DNA from: Dokdonella sp.
GTDB taxonomy: Bacteria > Pseudomonadota > Gammaproteobacteria > Xanthomonadales > Rhodanobacteraceae
Direction: 5' to 3'
Assembly (NCBI GenBank): GCA_023228465.1
Contig: JALOBC010000018.1
Coordinates: 1 to 62,303, forward strand
Length of the DNA stretch: 62,303 nt
Part shown: positions 39,868 to 50,585 of the stretch, piece by piece
How the letters are laid out: every line of letters begins with the position of its first letter
Position numbering within the stretch: position 1 is the first letter of the stretch
The notes under the pieces: model-generated
Database searches by the model: none
The model's input: only the letters and a program-made list of their open reading frames with translations
What the model was told of the DNA's origin: nothing
Program-made: the position numbers and the translations under genes

Positions 39868-42300
39868 TCAGTCGTGGCGCAGGGCGGTGGCAGGTTCGAT
39901 GCGTACGGCGCGGCGGGCCGGGACGTAGCAGGCCGGCAGCGCGACCAGCGCGAGCACCAGGCCCGCCGCGGCGAAGGCGAGTGCATCCGCGGGGCGCGCG
40001 CCAAACAGCAATCCGGATACGAGCACGGCGAGTCCCAGGCCAATGCCTTCGCCAAGCACCAGGCCGATGGCGAACAGGCGCCCGCCGCGCCACAGCACCT
40101 CGCGCAGCACGCGCGCGGGAGCCGCGCCGAGCGACAGGCGGATGCCGATCTCGTGCGTGCGGCTGGCAACGTGGAAGGCGATCAGTCCGTAGAGCCCGAC
40201 GGCAGCGAGCAGGAGGCCGAGCAGGCCGAGGGCACCGGCGACCAGCCCGGCGATGCGCTGCGGCAGCAGCGACAGGGCGAGCGTGTCGCTCAAGGGATGG
40301 ACCTGCGCCACCGGCAGCGCGCGATCGATGTCATGCACAGCGTCGGCGAGCGTCCGCGCGAGCGCCGGCGAGTCGGTGCGGCTGCGCACCAGCAGGCTGG
40401 TGCCCGCCGAGGGCACCTGCGCCAGCGGCAGGAACAGGAACGGCCGACGCGCCTCGCCGAGCGATGCGTATTTCCCATCGCCGACGATGCCGACCACGCG
40501 CAGCATGCGCGCGTCCTTGCCCTCGCCATAGCTGAAGCTGCGTCCGAGCGCGTCCCCGGCGGGTGCAAGGCGCGCTGCGAGCGTCGCGTTGACCACCGCA
40601 ACCGCGTCGCCGCCGGGCCGGTCATGGGTGTCGAAGCCGCGCCCTTGGACCGGCATGCCGAGGGTGGCGAAGTAGTCGTCGCTGACCACGTTGGTGTCCG
40701 GGCAGAGTTCGTCTTCAGCCAGGCCGGCAAGGTGCACGCAGCCCAGCACCATGCGGTTGAAGCTCAACGGCAGCACCGCCGCCAGTGCCGCGTGCTCGAC
40801 ATCGGCAGCCTGGCGCACGCGCGCGAGCAGGGCCTGCTGCGCGCGGGCGCGCTGCGTTTCGTCGTAGCCACTGGGTTCGAGGTCGAAATCCATGCTGGCC
40901 ACCTGCGCGGCATCGAAGCCGATGTCGATCGTGGCGGCGCGCTGCAGGGCGCGCACGAACAGCCCCGAGCCGATCAGCAGCACCAGGGTGAGCGCAATCT
41001 GCACCACGACCAGAGCGTCGCGCAGGCGCGTCCCGCGAGCACTCGCCTGGCGGGTTGCGAGCGCGCCGCCGCTGGCGGGTGCCTGACGCGAGGCGCGCAG
41101 GGTCGGCAGGGCGCCGAACAGGAAGGCGGTAGCGGCGGTCAGCAGCAGGGCGAAGCCGAGCACGCTGGCGTCGAGCGGAATGCGCGGGGTGATCGGGATC
41201 GGCGTGGGCAGGTCGATGCGCAGCAGCAGGTCGCGCCACCAGACCGCCAGCGCGATGCCGCAGCCGCCGGCGGCTGCGGCCAGCAGCAGGTTCTCGGCAA
41301 ACAGCTGGAAGAACACGCGTCCGCGGCTCGCTCCCAGGGCGAAGCGTACGGCGATTTCCTGCCGTCTTGACTCGCCGCGCGCGATCAGCAGGCCCGCCAC
41401 ATTGACGCAGGCCACCAGCAGGATCATGCCGACCATCGCGAACAGCAGCCCGGAAAAGGCGCCGAGCGGGCCACGCAGCTGGGTCGGGATGCCGCGCAGC
41501 GGCGCCACCGCGATACCGGCGGCCGGATCGTCGTTGCCATAGGTGTCAGCGAGGCGCTGCCGGATCGTCGCCAGTTCCGCCTGCGCCTGTCCGATGCCGA
41601 TGCCCTCGCGCAACCGGCCGCCGGCCATCAGCCATTGGGATTTGCGCTGCGCGAGCAGGTCCGGCGCGCCCTGGCGCAGCAGGGCGAGAGCGTGCAGCGG
41701 CACATAGAACTGCGGCGCCAGCACGGCGAGGTTGCCCGTGAAGTCCGGTGCCGCGACTCCGACCAGGGTGAAGGCGTGGCCATTCAGCGATACCGTCCGC
41801 CCAAGCGCCGCCGGGTCGGCATTGAAGTAGCGCCGCCAGGCGGCAGCGCTCGCCACCGCCAACGGCGGGGCGGCCGCCGTATCGTCCTCGGGCCCGAGCA
41901 CCCGCCCCAGCGCCGCGGGTACGCGCAGGGTCGCAAAGTAGGAGCCGCTCACCAGCAGGCCAAGCGCACGCCGCGGGTCGCTGCCGGCGGCGACGTTGAG
42001 CGGCTGCATCGACCAGGCGTAGAGCCCCTCGAAGGACCTGGCGCCGGCGTAGTCGAGGAAGTCGGGGTAGGAGATCGAGTCCATGCCCGCGCCGCCATGT
42101 GTCCGTCCGACCTCGACGACGCGATCGGCGTCGCCGATGCCGCTGACCGGCGACAGCAGCAGCGCATGCACCAGGCCGAAAAGCAGCGTGTGCGCGCCGA
42201 TGGCAAGCCCCAGCGTCAGCACCGTGACGATCACGAAACCCGGCCGCGCCAGCAGCGTGCGCAGGCCATAGGCAAGATCGGGGAGGATTCCGGCAAGCAT
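39868..42300 (-). CDS. FtsX/MacB-type ABC permease 4
   Basis: The 810-residue duplicated permease begins MLAGILPDLAYGLRTLLARP, with TM1 at about 20-45. Its first periplasmic core contains LVGVAAPDFTGNLAVLAPQF. The middle TM block carries EIAVRFALGASRGRVFFQLFAEN and the C-terminal block carries EIGIRLSLGAAPARVLREVL. It ends PARRAVRIEPATALRHD. The second periplasmic core has the unusual segment LGCVHLAGLAEDELCPDTN, with two cysteines that could form a disulfide. It is spaced 12 bp from both neighbouring permease genes. It shares the common fold but no long near-identical stretch with the others by eye, so the array does not look like recent tandem duplication. Confidence 0.93.
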   Translation of the reverse strand: MLAGILPDLAYGLRTLLARPGFVIVTVLTLGLAIGAHTLLFGLVHALLLSPVSGIGDADRVVEVGRTHGGAGMDSISYPDFLDYAGARSFEGLYAWSMQPLNVAAGSDPRRALGLLVSGSYFATLRVPAALGRVLGPEDDTAAAPPLAVASAAAWRRYFNADPAALGRTVSLNGHAFTLVGVAAPDFTGNLAVLAPQFYVPLHALALLRQGAPDLLAQRKSQWLMAGGRLREGIGIGQAQAELATIRQRLADTYGNDDPAAGIAVAPLRGIPTQLRGPLGAFSGLLFAMVGMILLVACVNVAGLLIARGESRRQEIAVRFALGASRGRVFFQLFAENLLLAAAAGGCGIALAVWWRDLLLRIDLPTPIPITPRIPLDASVLGFALLLTAATAFLFGALPTLRASRQAPASGGALATRQASARGTRLRDALVVVQIALTLVLLIGSGLFVRALQRAATIDIGFDAAQVASMDFDLEPSGYDETQRARAQQALLARVRQAADVEHAALAAVLPLSFNRMVLGCVHLAGLAEDELCPDTNVVSDDYFATLGMPVQGRGFDTHDRPGGDAVAVVNATLAARLAPAGDALGRSFSYGEGKDARMLRVVGIVGDGKYASLGEARRPFLFLPLAQVPSAGTSLLVRSRTDSPALARTLADAVHDIDRALPVAQVHPLSDTLALSLLPQRIAGLVAGALGLLGLLLAAVGLYGLIAFHVASRTHEIGIRLSLGAAPARVLREVLWRGGRLFAIGLVLGEGIGLGLAVLVSGLLFGARPADALAFAAAGLVLALVALPACYVPARRAVRIEPATALRHD

Positions 42301-42312
42301 CGGCGTGGTTCC

Positions 42313-44736
42313 TCAATCGTTGCGCAGGGCGGTCATTGGTGCGGTACGCGACGCGCGCAGCGCCGGCACCAGGGTGGCGGCGAGGCTGGCGGAGAGCAGC
42401 ACGAGGAGCGTGGCGGCAATCGCCCAGGGGTTGAACGCGCCGACACCGAACAGGAAGCGCTCCAGCAGGTGAGCGGCGGCGCTGACCAGGCCGAGTCCGA
42501 TGGCCAGCCCGAGAGCCACGTCGCGCAGGCCGGCACCGAGTACGCCGCCGAGCAGCCGTGTCGGCGCAGCACCCAGTGCCGCGCGCACGCCGAACTCGCG
42601 CCGCCGCGAAGCCACAGCGACGGCGGTGACCGAGTACAGGCCGATGCTCGCCAGCAGGGTCGCCAGGGTGGCCAGGATGCCGACCAGCAGTGCGTTCATG
42701 CGCTCGGGCGCGGTGGCATCGGCCACGTCGCGCTCGAACCGGCGCAAGGCCGCCATGCCCTGGCGGGGGTCGACCTCGCGCAGTATCTCGCGCAGCGGCG
42801 TGAACCAGTTCGCCGGGGTGCCGGTGACGCCCACGGCGACGTTGAGCGGCACGAACCGACGCAGCAGGTTGAACAGGCCGTCCGGCACCTGCGCCAGCGG
42901 CACGTAGAGAATCGGCGGCGAAGCTTCCTGCGGACCGAACTGGCGCACGTCGCCGACCACGCCGACGATGCGCATCGTGGTATTCGGTATTGATCCGCCG
43001 GCATCGAGCGCGATGCTGACCGACTGACCGACGGCGTGGCCGCCCAGGTATTGCCTTGCGAAGGCCTGGTTGACGATGGCCACCGGTTCGGTGCCTGCCG
43101 TATCGTCGGGGGCAAAGTCGCGCCCGCTGAGCGAAGGTATGCGGAACAGGTCGAAGGCACCCGCACTCACTGCGCGGTACTGCGGAGGCTCCGGCGGCGT
43201 ACTGCCATCCGGAAGTTGTACGGGCAGGTTGAGCTGGCCGCCAATGGGCAGGGTCGTGGTGACGGCGGCGCCGCGCACGCCGGGTTGCTCGTCCAGGCGC
43301 TCGAGGAGATTCTGTACGAGGCGCTGCACCGATGCGGTGTCCGCATAGAGTTCGGTCGCCGGATTGAGCCGGTACGTGATGATGCCGCGGGCGTCGAAAC
43401 CGAGATCCACCTGGCCGAGCTTCCACAGCGAGTGGGCCAACAGGCTGGACGCGCCAAGCAGGAGGGTGGCCAGGGTCGCCTGCGCGACGATGAGGCTGCG
43501 GCTGAAGCGCTGACTGGCCACCGTGGTGCCCATGCGCGTACCGGCGGCCAGCTCGCGCACGGCGCTCCTGCTGGTGCCGCGCCAGGTGCCGAACGCCGCC
43601 GCGAGCAGCGCGACGATGAGTGCCGCCGCCAGGGCGAAGGCGAGATCGCGCAGCCCGATCAAGGGCGTTGCCGGATCCAGCCAACCCGCTGGCAGGCGGC
43701 CGGCGAGCAGGCCGAGTGCGAGTGCTGCGAGACCAAGGCCGCCGAGCGCGCCCAGCCCGCCGATCAGCGCGCCTTCCCCCAGCGCCTGGCTTGCCAGTTG
43801 CGCACGCGAAGCGCCGAGCGCGGCGCGCACGGCGCTGTCGTGACCACGCGCCAGTGCACGCAGGAGCATCAGGTTGGCGAGGTTCACCGCCACCAGCAGC
43901 AGCACACAGGCGGCACAGGCGAGAAACAGCAGCAGCACCGGGCGCGCGGTCTGGTTGAGGTTGCGCGCGAGCGGTGTGGCGCCGAAATGTGGCCAGAGAT
44001 TGGCGTAGGCAAAGCCGATTTCGCGCAGGCGCGTCGCCAGGCGCGTGGCGATCGCGGCACTGACGGCATCGATGTTGGCGTCGGGTGCCAGCCGTGCAAT
44101 CACCAGCAGGTTGGTGGCGCCGTCCTGGCTGGCCGGCGCCAATGCCAGCGGCAGCAGCAGATCGGGCGCGCCGTCCAGGCGCAGAGTGGCCGGCAGCACC
44201 CCGACGATGGGCGTGGCTACCCCATCCACGAGCATGCTCCTGCCGATCACGTCCTCGGCGCCGCCGAACTGGCGCTGCCAGAGGGCATGACCGAGGATCG
44301 CCGCGCGTGGCCCGTTCGGCCGATCTTCCTCGGCAGTGAAGTTGCGCCCAAGCGCCAGCTTCACGCCGAGCGTTGGCAACAGGCCGGCATCGGTTGGCCA
44401 GGCGCTGACGAGTTCGGGGTCACCACCGCCGGAGACGTTGACGTCGCGGGCGGCGAAGTGCGATCCGAGCGAATCGATGCCGGGAAGGTCGTCAAGGCAC
44501 TGGTACTGCTGGGGCGAGATCGTCGACCAGGGCAGGTTGTCGCCCTTGCCGACGACCACCAGCCGATCAGGCTGCGGAAACGGCGGCGGCGCCAGCAGGA
44601 TGGCATCCACGAGTGCGAACACGGCGACCGCGGCGCCGATGCCGAGCGCCAGCGTCGAAGCGGCGAGCACCAGGAAAGCCGGGCGGTGCAGCGCGGTGCG
44701 CCAGCTTTGGCGGAGGGCGGCGAAGGGAAGGTTCAT
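42313..44736 (-). CDS. FtsX/MacB-type ABC permease 3
   Basis: The 807-residue duplicated permease opens MNLPFAALRQSWRTALHRPA. The first periplasmic core includes PIVGVLPATLRLDGAPDLLL. Contact motifs are DSAVRAALGASRAQLASQAL in the middle and EFGVRAALGAAPTRLLGGVL near the end. The C-terminus is PALRASRTAPMTALRND. ATG 44736 was chosen because TM1 follows directly; an open frame extends about 120 codons upstream but has Arg/Cys-rich noise composition and would overlap the end of permease 2. The gap to permease 2 is 85 bp and to permease 4 is 12 bp. Like the others it should sit in the inner membrane with two large periplasmic lobes. Confidence 0.93.
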   Translation of the reverse strand: MNLPFAALRQSWRTALHRPAFLVLAASTLALGIGAAVAVFALVDAILLAPPPFPQPDRLVVVGKGDNLPWSTISPQQYQCLDDLPGIDSLGSHFAARDVNVSGGGDPELVSAWPTDAGLLPTLGVKLALGRNFTAEEDRPNGPRAAILGHALWQRQFGGAEDVIGRSMLVDGVATPIVGVLPATLRLDGAPDLLLPLALAPASQDGATNLLVIARLAPDANIDAVSAAIATRLATRLREIGFAYANLWPHFGATPLARNLNQTARPVLLLFLACAACVLLLVAVNLANLMLLRALARGHDSAVRAALGASRAQLASQALGEGALIGGLGALGGLGLAALALGLLAGRLPAGWLDPATPLIGLRDLAFALAAALIVALLAAAFGTWRGTSRSAVRELAAGTRMGTTVASQRFSRSLIVAQATLATLLLGASSLLAHSLWKLGQVDLGFDARGIITYRLNPATELYADTASVQRLVQNLLERLDEQPGVRGAAVTTTLPIGGQLNLPVQLPDGSTPPEPPQYRAVSAGAFDLFRIPSLSGRDFAPDDTAGTEPVAIVNQAFARQYLGGHAVGQSVSIALDAGGSIPNTTMRIVGVVGDVRQFGPQEASPPILYVPLAQVPDGLFNLLRRFVPLNVAVGVTGTPANWFTPLREILREVDPRQGMAALRRFERDVADATAPERMNALLVGILATLATLLASIGLYSVTAVAVASRRREFGVRAALGAAPTRLLGGVLGAGLRDVALGLAIGLGLVSAAAHLLERFLFGVGAFNPWAIAATLLVLLSASLAATLVPALRASRTAPMTALRND

Positions 44737-44821
44737 GCCCGGGACTCCGCGGTGGAGGATGCCAATGCTCGCGATTGCTGCGCGGGCACCTTCAAGTGGA
44801 CGGGCTGCGTGGAATGCGCGT

Positions 44822-47212
44822 TCACGACAGTGCCTCGCGTGGCGCGGTGCGGCAGGCCCGGCGCGCCGGCAGGGCGCAGGCGGCGAGCAGCGTCGCGGTG
44901 AGCACGCTGACGACGGCGGCCAGGGTGAGCGGGTCGGCAGGGCGCACGCCATAGAGCAGCTGCGCGATGAGGCGCGCCCCGGCAAGGGCCAGCACGATGC
45001 CGGCGCCGATGCCAAGGCCGCCGATCGCCAGCCCGCTGCCGACGACGCGTGCGGCAATCTGACGGCGGGTCGCGCCGAGCGCCTGGCGCAACGCGAACTC
45101 ATGGCGGCGCTGGCCGACCGCGAAGGCCATCAATCCGTACAGCCCACCGATCGCCAGCACCAGCGCCACGCCGGCGAAGGCGCCCAGCAGGCCGAGGCTG
45201 AAGCGCCGCCCGGCCAGTGCATCGGCGCGCAGTTCGGCGAGCGGCGCGATCTCGTGCGGGATGTCGGCGGCCGCGCGCTCCAGCAGCTGGCGGACGGACG
45301 GCATCAGCGTGGCAAGTGGCAGGGCAGAGCGAACCACCACGCTGAAATCGGCCGCGGCCACCGGACGCTGCGCCAGATCCACGTACACGGTGCCCATGGG
45401 TGGACGGTCCAGACGATGTTCGGCGACGTCGCCCACCACCCCGACGATGGTCAGGACGTGCGCGTCGCCATCCATGTTGCCGTACTGGATGCGCTTGCCG
45501 AGCGGATCCTCGCTGCCCCAGGTGGCGCGGGCCGCCGCGGCGCTGATCAGCGCCACCTGCAGGCCGTCGCTGGCGTCGCGATCATCGAATGCACGCCCGG
45601 CCAGGAGCGGAATGCCGCTCGCCTCGAAATAGCCGGGACTGGCCACGCGGAACTCGGCGTAACCGATGGGCCTTGGGGGATGCTCGAGGCTTACGACACT
45701 GCCATCCCAGAAGGCGCCATTGCTGCCGCCCGCCAGCGGCAGGGCATTGACGCCGCCAACCGCGCTGACGCCCGGAATGGCGCGCAAGTCGTCCATCAAC
45801 CGCTGGTAGCGGCGGGCATTGCCGGCCGCGATCGCGGGATCGCGCGAGAAGCCCTGCGCGAGCCGCACGCTGAGCGCGCTGTCGGCATTGAAACCCGGGT
45901 CCACCGCAAGCAGGGTCAGGAAGCTCCGGCCGAGCAGGCCGACGCCGACCAGCAGCACCGTGGTGAGGGCGGTCTGGCCGACGAGCAGGCCTGCGCGCAG
46001 GCGCAGTTGACTGCGGCTGGCCGACTGGCCGCGCCCGCTTTCGCGCAGCTCGTCCATGCTGGCCCGACGGCGGTTCGAGGCGAGCACTGCCAACGTCGTG
46101 ACGAGGGCGATGCCGCCCACGAGTGCCAGTGCGGCCAGCGCGGTGCCGGGGCTGAGGCCGATTTCCCCCGCGCGTGGCAAGCCTGCGCCGCGGCCATGCA
46201 CCAGCACGCGCAGCGCCGCCCAGGCGAGGGCCAGACCCAGCGTGCCGGCCGCCGCCGCAATCAGGGCGGCCTCCGCGAATACCTGGCGCGCGAGGCGCGC
46301 GCTGCTGGCACCGAGCGCGGCGCGCACTGCGAGCTCGCGCGAGCGCGAACCGTTCAGTGCGAGCAGCAGGTTGGTCGCGTTGGTCACCGCGATCAGCAGC
46401 AGGAACAGCGTGCCGGCACCGAGCAGCAACAGCGCCTTGCGCACGGGGGCGGCGATCGCTTCGGCCAGCGGCACCACGTCGAAGCCGACCAGGTCGACGC
46501 CCTCGCCGTGTTCACGAACCAGCCGGCCGGCAAGGTTCGCCGCGGCCAGCCGCGCCTGGCCAAGGCCGGTGCCGCCCGCGAGCCGGGCCAGCCCCGACCA
46601 GTTGTGCGCCGTGCGTGAACTCCCCGGATCCTCGCGGAACGGCAGCCAGGCAGCGGTTCCGGGCGGGTAGGCGAAGTGTTCGGGCATCACGCCGATGATG
46701 GTGGCCTGCTCACCATCGACGGTGACGGACTGTCCCACCACGTCGGCGCGTCCTTCGAGCAGCGACTGCCAGAGCGCATGCGAGATCACCGCGACCGGCT
46801 GGTGCTCGTCGGCGCCGAAGGTGCGGCCCCGCTCTGGTGCGCTGGCGAGCACGCGGAAGAAATCGCCGCCCACCCAGCTCACGGTGGCGCGGCGGATGCG
46901 CTTGCCGCTGGCCAGTGGCACCTCGCCGCTGGCCCTGAAACCGGCGTCGGAGAAGCTGCCGTCGGCGACCAGATCGGCGTAGTTGGGAAACCCCAGGTCC
47001 ATGCGGTGGCCGTCAGCGGCGAGCTCGCCGAGCACCACGATGCGCGCCGGATCGGGATAGGCCAGGTCACGCAGGAGCACCGCATCGATCACCGCCTGCA
47101 GCGCCAGCACCGCGCCCAGGCCAAGGGCCAGCGTGAGGGTGGCGAAAAGCGCGGTGCCCGGATGGGCGCGCAGCGTGCGCGTGGCAAACCCGAGATCCTG
47201 CAACGCGTTCAT
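44822..47212 (-). CDS. FtsX/MacB-type ABC permease 2
   Basis: The 796-residue duplicated permease is the shortest of the six. It starts MNALQDLGFATRTLRAHPGT; a start 17 codons upstream is possible but lacks a better ribosome site. The first periplasmic core includes IIGVMPEHFAYPPGTAAWLP. Contact motifs are ELAVRAALGASSARLARQVF and EFALRQALGATRRQIAARVV. The C-terminus stops at PARRACRTAPREALS, three to four residues short of the AL-R-x-[DE] ending of the other five. The second periplasmic core contains VVGVVGDVAEHRLDRPPMGT. It is separated from permease 1 by 129 bp and from permease 3 by 85 bp, looser spacing than further down the cluster. Confidence 0.92.
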   Translation of the reverse strand: MNALQDLGFATRTLRAHPGTALFATLTLALGLGAVLALQAVIDAVLLRDLAYPDPARIVVLGELAADGHRMDLGFPNYADLVADGSFSDAGFRASGEVPLASGKRIRRATVSWVGGDFFRVLASAPERGRTFGADEHQPVAVISHALWQSLLEGRADVVGQSVTVDGEQATIIGVMPEHFAYPPGTAAWLPFREDPGSSRTAHNWSGLARLAGGTGLGQARLAAANLAGRLVREHGEGVDLVGFDVVPLAEAIAAPVRKALLLLGAGTLFLLLIAVTNATNLLLALNGSRSRELAVRAALGASSARLARQVFAEAALIAAAAGTLGLALAWAALRVLVHGRGAGLPRAGEIGLSPGTALAALALVGGIALVTTLAVLASNRRRASMDELRESGRGQSASRSQLRLRAGLLVGQTALTTVLLVGVGLLGRSFLTLLAVDPGFNADSALSVRLAQGFSRDPAIAAGNARRYQRLMDDLRAIPGVSAVGGVNALPLAGGSNGAFWDGSVVSLEHPPRPIGYAEFRVASPGYFEASGIPLLAGRAFDDRDASDGLQVALISAAAARATWGSEDPLGKRIQYGNMDGDAHVLTIVGVVGDVAEHRLDRPPMGTVYVDLAQRPVAAADFSVVVRSALPLATLMPSVRQLLERAAADIPHEIAPLAELRADALAGRRFSLGLLGAFAGVALVLAIGGLYGLMAFAVGQRRHEFALRQALGATRRQIAARVVGSGLAIGGLGIGAGIVLALAGARLIAQLLYGVRPADPLTLAAVVSVLTATLLAACALPARRACRTAPREALS

Positions 47213-47341
47213 GGTGCGACTCCCGGTGGCGTTGTGGGGCAGTTCGAGGCTACGCGCCGCCACTGATGAAGGAGGAGCGGGGCGACGCGCATCCGCCGCC
47301 GCGCGGCCAGGTGCACATGACCGGCTGCGGCTGGGGAGCGC

Positions 47342-49777
47342 TCATTCATCGCGCAGCGCCACGATCGGCGACACGCGCGAGGCGCGCCACGCCGGGATCA
47401 GGCAGGCGGCCAGCGCGACCAGCGCCAGCAGCACCACGACCGCGGCCAATACCCCGGCGTCGGCCGCCGGGCTGGCGGCGGAGAGCTGGCTGTCCAGGAG
47501 GCGGCGGATCGCGGCTGCACCGGCCAGGCCGGCGGCCAGGCCGGGAACGATCATGCCCATGCCGCTCTTCAGCATCAGCGCGTGGATGTCGCCGCGCGTG
47601 GCGCCAAAGGACTGGCGCACGCCGATCTCGCGCCGCCGCTGGCTCGCGATCCAGGCGATCACCCCGTACAGGCCGATCATCGCCAGCAGCAGCGCGGTCG
47701 CCGCGAAGGCGCCCATCAGCGCGAGGTTGAAGCGGCGCAGGCGCGTGGTCTGGCCGGTGACCTCATCCATGGTGCGCACGGCGAAGACCGGCACGTCGGG
47801 AAAGGTTTCCTGCATGACCCGGCGCAGGGTCGGCGCGAACGCGAGGGCGTCGCCCTGCACCTCGAGCGCCAGCGCCAGATCGCCGACCGGCACCGTGCTG
47901 ATCGGAAACCAGGCTTCGGCATTGGCCGGCCGATCCAGTCCCGACTGGCGCACGTCGCCGATCACGCCGATGATGGTCTTTGGCGAATCGTCGTAGATCG
48001 ACACCTGCTGGCCGAGCGCATCGCCGCCGCCGAGATAGCGTTCGACGAAGGTGCGGTTGACCAGCATTTCGCTCGGAAATAGGGCGCGGCTGCCATCGTG
48101 GCTGTCGAAGGCCCGGCCGGCTTCGAGCGTGATGCCGAAGGTGCGCAACGTGTCGGGACTGGCGAAGCGGAACTCGGCGATGGCGTCTTTCGGAACCTCG
48201 CGGCCGGCGACGGTGAAGCCGCCGTTCCAGCCGCTCTCGCCGGATCCCGGCAGGGCGTTGGTGATGGCGACCGAGGTGACGCCGGGCAGCGCCGCGAGCC
48301 GACTCTGGAGCGTCGCCAGGGTCGGGTCCAGCGCGGGCTTCACGCGCGCATACCAGGCAGGAAAATCCTCGCCCGGCTGCATGGCAGGCGCGGGCAGGGA
48401 GAAGCGCGCGGTGAGCACGTGGGTGACGTCGCCCAGACCGGAATCGACCTTCGAGAGCTGGCGCAGGTTGTCGATCAGGAGTCCGGCTCCGGCGAGCAGG
48501 GTCATGGCGAGCGCGATCTCGCCGGCGACCAGCACGTTGCGTGAGCGCGCCTGGTCGCGGCCGCCGATCTGGCCGCGTGAGCCCGCTGCCAGCGCCTGCG
48601 CGGGGTCGGCGCGAGCCGCGCGCCAGGCTGGGACGAGGCCGAACAGCAGCAGGGTCAGCAGGGCGATCAGGGTCGTCGCAAGCACCACGCGCAGGTCCAG
48701 CGACGGCGTGTTGTAGCCAGGCAGAAGCTCGGGCGCGAGCCTGAGCAGCGCCGGCACGGCAATGCGCGCGAAGGCGAGTGCCGCCAGGGCGCCGGCGGCG
48801 GCCAGCAGCAGCGCCTCCGCCAGCACGGCGCGCATCAGCCGCGCACGGCCGGCGCCGAGCGCACTGCGCACGGCCAGTTCCTGGGTGCGGGTCTGCCCGC
48901 GCGTCAGCATCAGGCTGGCCAGGTTGGCGCAGGCGATCAGCAGCACCAGCAGCGCCGCGCCGAGCAGCACCGACAGCGATCCGCGCAGATTGCGGCCGAC
49001 CAGGTCGCCGAGGCGCTCGACCTGGGCGCTGAGTTGGCCGTTCTCGGCGGGGAACGTGGCGGCCTCCCAGTCGGTAATGCCGCGCATCACGGCGCGCGCC
49101 TGCACCACGCTCACGCCGGGCGCGAGGCGCGCCACCGGCGCCAGCGAGTTGCTGCCGCGGCCTGCCGTGTTGGCCGGCAGGAAGGTCGGCGTCCACAGCT
49201 GTGCGTCGGCCGGATAGGCGAATCCCGGCTGCGCCACGCCGATCACCTGCCAGGCCTCGCCATTGAGATGGATGTTGCGCCCGAGGATGGACGCATCGCC
49301 GCCGAAGCGGTTCTTCCACAAGGCATCGCCGAGCACGACGACGCGCTGGTTCGCGTTCTCCTCGGTGTCGCCGAAGCTGCGGCCGAGTGCGACCGGCTGG
49401 CCGAACACGTCCCAGAAGCCGGGCGTGACCGTATAGCCGGTCAGCCGTTCCGCCGCGCCGGCACCGGTCAGGTTCAGCGTCTGCGGCACGTAGCCGCCGA
49501 AGGCATCGAAGGCCTGCCCGCTGCGCTCGGCCCATTCGCGGAACACCGGTGGCGAGACCGGGCTGAACTGCACCGGCGGCTGCTTGCGCAGCACGCGCAC
49601 GATGCGTTCGGCGTTGGCGAAGGGCAGCGGCTTGAGGATCACCGCGTCATAGACGGTGAAGATCGAGGCCACCGCGCCGATGCCGAGCATCAGCGTCAGC
49701 ACGGCCGTGAGCGTGAAGCCCGGGCGCGCACGCAGGTTGCGCAGGGCGAGGCGGAGATCGGCAAGCACGGCGTGCAT
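47342..49777 (-). CDS. FtsX/MacB-type ABC permease 1
   Basis: The 811-residue duplicated permease begins MHAVLADLRLALRNLRARPG, three bases after the stop of ATPase 1, so the two are translationally coupled and likely a primary pair. The first periplasmic core contains VIGVAQPGFAYPADAQLWTP. Contact motifs are ELAVRSALGAGRARLMRAVL and EIGVRQSFGATRGDIHALML. The second periplasmic core contains IIGVIGDVRQSGLDRPANAE. The C-terminus is PAWRASRVSPIVALRDE. Its domain plan, as in the other five, suggests a pseudo-symmetric unit needing two ATPase subunits. In MacAB-like systems such permeases transmit motion to the periplasm rather than passing substrate through the membrane; whether that holds here is unknown. 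Confidence 0.94.
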   Translation of the reverse strand: MHAVLADLRLALRNLRARPGFTLTAVLTLMLGIGAVASIFTVYDAVILKPLPFANAERIVRVLRKQPPVQFSPVSPPVFREWAERSGQAFDAFGGYVPQTLNLTGAGAAERLTGYTVTPGFWDVFGQPVALGRSFGDTEENANQRVVVLGDALWKNRFGGDASILGRNIHLNGEAWQVIGVAQPGFAYPADAQLWTPTFLPANTAGRGSNSLAPVARLAPGVSVVQARAVMRGITDWEAATFPAENGQLSAQVERLGDLVGRNLRGSLSVLLGAALLVLLIACANLASLMLTRGQTRTQELAVRSALGAGRARLMRAVLAEALLLAAAGALAALAFARIAVPALLRLAPELLPGYNTPSLDLRVVLATTLIALLTLLLFGLVPAWRAARADPAQALAAGSRGQIGGRDQARSRNVLVAGEIALAMTLLAGAGLLIDNLRQLSKVDSGLGDVTHVLTARFSLPAPAMQPGEDFPAWYARVKPALDPTLATLQSRLAALPGVTSVAITNALPGSGESGWNGGFTVAGREVPKDAIAEFRFASPDTLRTFGITLEAGRAFDSHDGSRALFPSEMLVNRTFVERYLGGGDALGQQVSIYDDSPKTIIGVIGDVRQSGLDRPANAEAWFPISTVPVGDLALALEVQGDALAFAPTLRRVMQETFPDVPVFAVRTMDEVTGQTTRLRRFNLALMGAFAATALLLAMIGLYGVIAWIASQRRREIGVRQSFGATRGDIHALMLKSGMGMIVPGLAAGLAGAAAIRRLLDSQLSAASPAADAGVLAAVVVLLALVALAACLIPAWRASRVSPIVALRDE

Positions 49778-49780
49778 GGC

Positions 49781-50524
<744 letters not shown>

Positions 50525-50585
50525 GGTCGGACTGCCGGGCAGGGATGGTTCTGGGCGGGTTCCGGCAAGCGCCGGCGCGGAGACA

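Noticed and set aside
38416-41370. About 980-codon plus-strand open frame opposite permeases 4 and 5
   Set aside because: It is antisense to genes with full permease motifs and has no recognisable domain or ribosome site.
44737-45102. N-terminal extension of permease 3
   Set aside because: The extra 122 codons would overlap permease 2 and read as Arg/Cys-rich noise; TM1 begins right after ATG 44736.
43036-46618. Long plus-strand open frames opposite permeases 2 and 3
   Set aside because: Same reasoning: codon-position bias favours the minus-strand permeases.
34986-49777. Recent tandem duplication as the origin of the six permeases
   Set aside because: By eye the six proteins share motifs only; no long identical DNA or protein stretches were found between neighbours.
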